From: CAMTWB01 sp037441775
GTDB lineage: Bacteria > Desulfobacterota > Syntrophia > Syntrophales > CAMTWB01
DNA: 24,766 nucleotides
Assembly: GCA_037441775.1 (NCBI GenBank)
Contig: JBBIRO010000047.1
Coordinates: 1 to 24,766, forward strand
Reading direction: 5' to 3'
Shown here: positions 23,417-24,766 of the stretch, piece by piece
Position numbering within the stretch: position 1 is the first letter of the stretch
How the letters are laid out: every line of letters begins with the position of its first letter
The notes under the pieces: model-generated
Told to the model about the DNA's origin: nothing
The model's database searches: none
Seen by the model: only the letters and a program-made list of their open reading frames with translations
Position numbers and translations under genes: made by a program

Positions 23417-24424
23417 CTATAGCCGCGGCATTCCTATTTCATCCGGTTTGACCTTGGCTTTGCCGCCGTCAAATAATCCCCATGCCGTATTAACGATGGA
23501 GGGCCAAGCCTTTTTCAGTGCCTCATCCGCGAAAAAGGGCGCGACGATCTGGCCACGAATCCGGGCAAATTCCCTTAATGACCTGGAATTGGCCACCTTC
23601 TCTCTCCAGATCTTGTTCATGGTCTCCACAACTTCCTTCGGGGCGCATTTGGGTATCCAAATGCCGAAATAAATCGGGTCTGCCGCCACCTGCGGAAGCC
23701 TCTTAATTGCCGAAGGCACTACGCCATAGCCCTCGATGGTAAGGTCTTCAGGGGTCAGGGCGGCTAGCGGACGGAGCCTTTTCGCGCGGATCATTTCGAT
23801 CTGCTCACTGAGCAACTGGGTGGTTGCCGTTGTTTCTCCACCCACGGTGGCAATGACCGCGGGGGCGCCGCCGTCATAAGTAACGAGTTTGTAGTCGCCG
23901 CCATTGGACCGCTTGATTGCTTCAATGGCCGAGTGTCCGGCTGATGGTACCCCCGCAACAGCGACGGCGAGTCTTTTGGGATCCTTCTTCATCAGATCAA
24001 GAAATTCAGCGAAGTCCTTGATTGGCGCGTCTGGATTGACGGAAAGCACGGTGGCGTTGGCACTGTTGAGGTAGAGGTGCCAATCCTGCACCCTGGTGTT
24101 GAGAGTTCCGGCGATGATATAGGTTCCGAGATCCTTCACTGCCCCTGACCCCCAGGTATATCCGTCGCAGGCGGCATCCAGGACGCTTTTGGTTCCGATG
24201 GCGCCGCCGCCGCCCGGCTGGTTCACGACGACTACCTTTTGCCCCAGAGCATCCTCAATATCACCGACGATGGAACGCACCGCCTGGTCGGTGGAGCCAC
24301 CCGCGCCCCAGGGCACAATTATCCGCAGCGGTTTGTTCGGTTTCCAGTCCTGCGCCCAGGCTGGACCGGTAAAAATAATAATCCCCAACAGCGCTAATGT
24401 AAAAATAATTGTTTTCCTTACCAT
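23417..24424 (-). CDS. tctC: Bug/TctC-family periplasmic carboxylate-binding protein
   Basis: The periplasmic solute-binding protein that brings a carboxylate to TctAB. From the ATG at 24424 (AAGGGGAAG just upstream) it has 335 residues, standard length; the frame to 24562 adds non-family sequence. The signal peptide MVRKTIIFTLALLGIIIF continues to a cleavage site after AWA (about residue 24). The mature protein starts with PNKPLRIIVPWGAGGSTDQAVR, and the VVVVNQPGGGGAIG segment is the Bug hallmark that contacts the ligand carboxylate. The ligand cannot be read from the sequence; Bug proteins bind di- and tricarboxylates, aromatic acids, nicotinate and others. It is first in the six-gene cluster. 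Confidence 0.94.
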   Translation of the reverse strand: MVRKTIIFTLALLGIIIFTGPAWAQDWKPNKPLRIIVPWGAGGSTDQAVRSIVGDIEDALGQKVVVVNQPGGGGAIGTKSVLDAACDGYTWGSGAVKDLGTYIIAGTLNTRVQDWHLYLNSANATVLSVNPDAPIKDFAEFLDLMKKDPKRLAVAVAGVPSAGHSAIEAIKRSNGGDYKLVTYDGGAPAVIATVGGETTATTQLLSEQIEMIRAKRLRPLAALTPEDLTIEGYGVVPSAIKRLPQVAADPIYFGIWIPKCAPKEVVETMNKIWREKVANSRSLREFARIRGQIVAPFFADEALKKAWPSIVNTAWGLFDGGKAKVKPDEIGMPRL

Positions 24425-24766
24425 AAGCTTACTTCCCCTTTCGTATTTTAGTTGCCGCTGACGATGCCGAAAAGACCCGGATCCTGAAGTTGCGCCATAT
24501 CCCCTGTCACTCAATGTGTGCCAAGCCATACGCCTCATTTCCGGAAAATTTAAGCGCGCCACAAAGTCTGCTGCTTTTTACCAGGTAGTCCTTGAATGAT
24601 CGTTATTGCGACTGATGGCCGTTTGGTCACTGTTGCGTGCGCTATCATATGTAGCCGGCACTGTCAAAACGTTTATTTTTGTAATAATTCTAGGAACACT
24701 TAATTATTTTGCCCAGCGCGTAAAAATGATTTAAACATCAGCTATGTCTAGAATAGCCAGAATAGT
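24425..24766. promoter_or_regulatory. Upstream region of the tctCBA cluster: no gene, weak regulatory signals
   Basis: About 340 nt without a supported gene. On the minus strand a perfect -35-like TTGACA (24667-24662) is followed by TATGAT (24649-24644), but the 12-nt spacing is too short for a standard sigma70 promoter. At the window edge an interrupted dyad GCTAT-N7-ATAGC (24741-24757) surrounds TCTAGA, and AGAATAG occurs twice in direct order (24750-24756, 24759-24765). These could be operator half-sites. No regulator gene is visible; it may lie to the right of the window. Confidence 0.3.

Noticed and set aside
24506..24528. Sigma54-like TTGGCAC upstream of tctC on the minus strand
   Set aside because: The -24 half is good but the -12 half reads GT where GC is needed, and the spacing match is imperfect.

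Overview
The window looks like a metagenome-assembled scaffold from a deltaproteobacterium in the broad sense (Desulfobacterota, perhaps Syntrophobacterales-like). This is an inference from gene content and order (cmk-rpsA-sppA, a DUF2889 protein beside smpB, an incomplete mannose-family PTS, a TctABC importer) and from the family-level look of the proteins; no rRNA or marker tree is available. A run of exactly 100 Ns (17124-17223) marks a scaffold join. Except for eno, every gene I accept is on the minus strand.

Left part (1-6513): a short edge segment holds an attC-like imperfect hairpin. Then comes a housekeeping block that reads leftwards from a divergent promoter region: ttcA, smpB, a DUF2889 gene, cmk, rpsA, sppA and a crotonase. 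This block serves tRNA thiolation, ribosome rescue, nucleotide supply, translation and membrane proteolysis. rpsA has a 137-nt leader with two possible hairpins. eno is transcribed rightwards from the same divergent region.

Middle part (7868-13273): four genes with overlapping ends, EIID (mannose-family PTS) - HPr - Enzyme I - PlsB (glycerol-3-phosphate acyltransferase). No EIIA, EIIB or EIIC gene is adjacent, so the phosphorelay looks incomplete or regulatory, and it is physically coupled to the first step of phospholipid synthesis. PlsB also carries a second, N-terminal set of acyltransferase-like motifs. Upstream of EIID is a secreted subtilisin-like protease with an unusual layout: an STN/secretin-like N-terminal domain, a propeptide, an S8 catalytic domain and a C-terminal dockerin-like calcium-binding pair.

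Right part (15372-24766): an intergenic dispersed repeat, an AzgA-type purine permease, the gap flanked by a duplicated 23-nt sequence with a 16-nt tandem unit, and then a six-gene catabolic-looking cluster. In transcription order the cluster is TctC binding protein, TctB, TctA, Gfo/Idh/MocA dehydrogenase, SDR dehydrogenase and a fumarate-reductase-like flavoprotein. It probably imports a carboxylic acid and oxidises or reduces it. The substrate is unknown, and the flavoprotein lacks a key substrate-binding histidine of true fumarate reductases. The last 340 bases are upstream DNA of this cluster with only weak regulatory signals. No tRNA, rRNA, CRISPR array or intact insertion sequence was seen.
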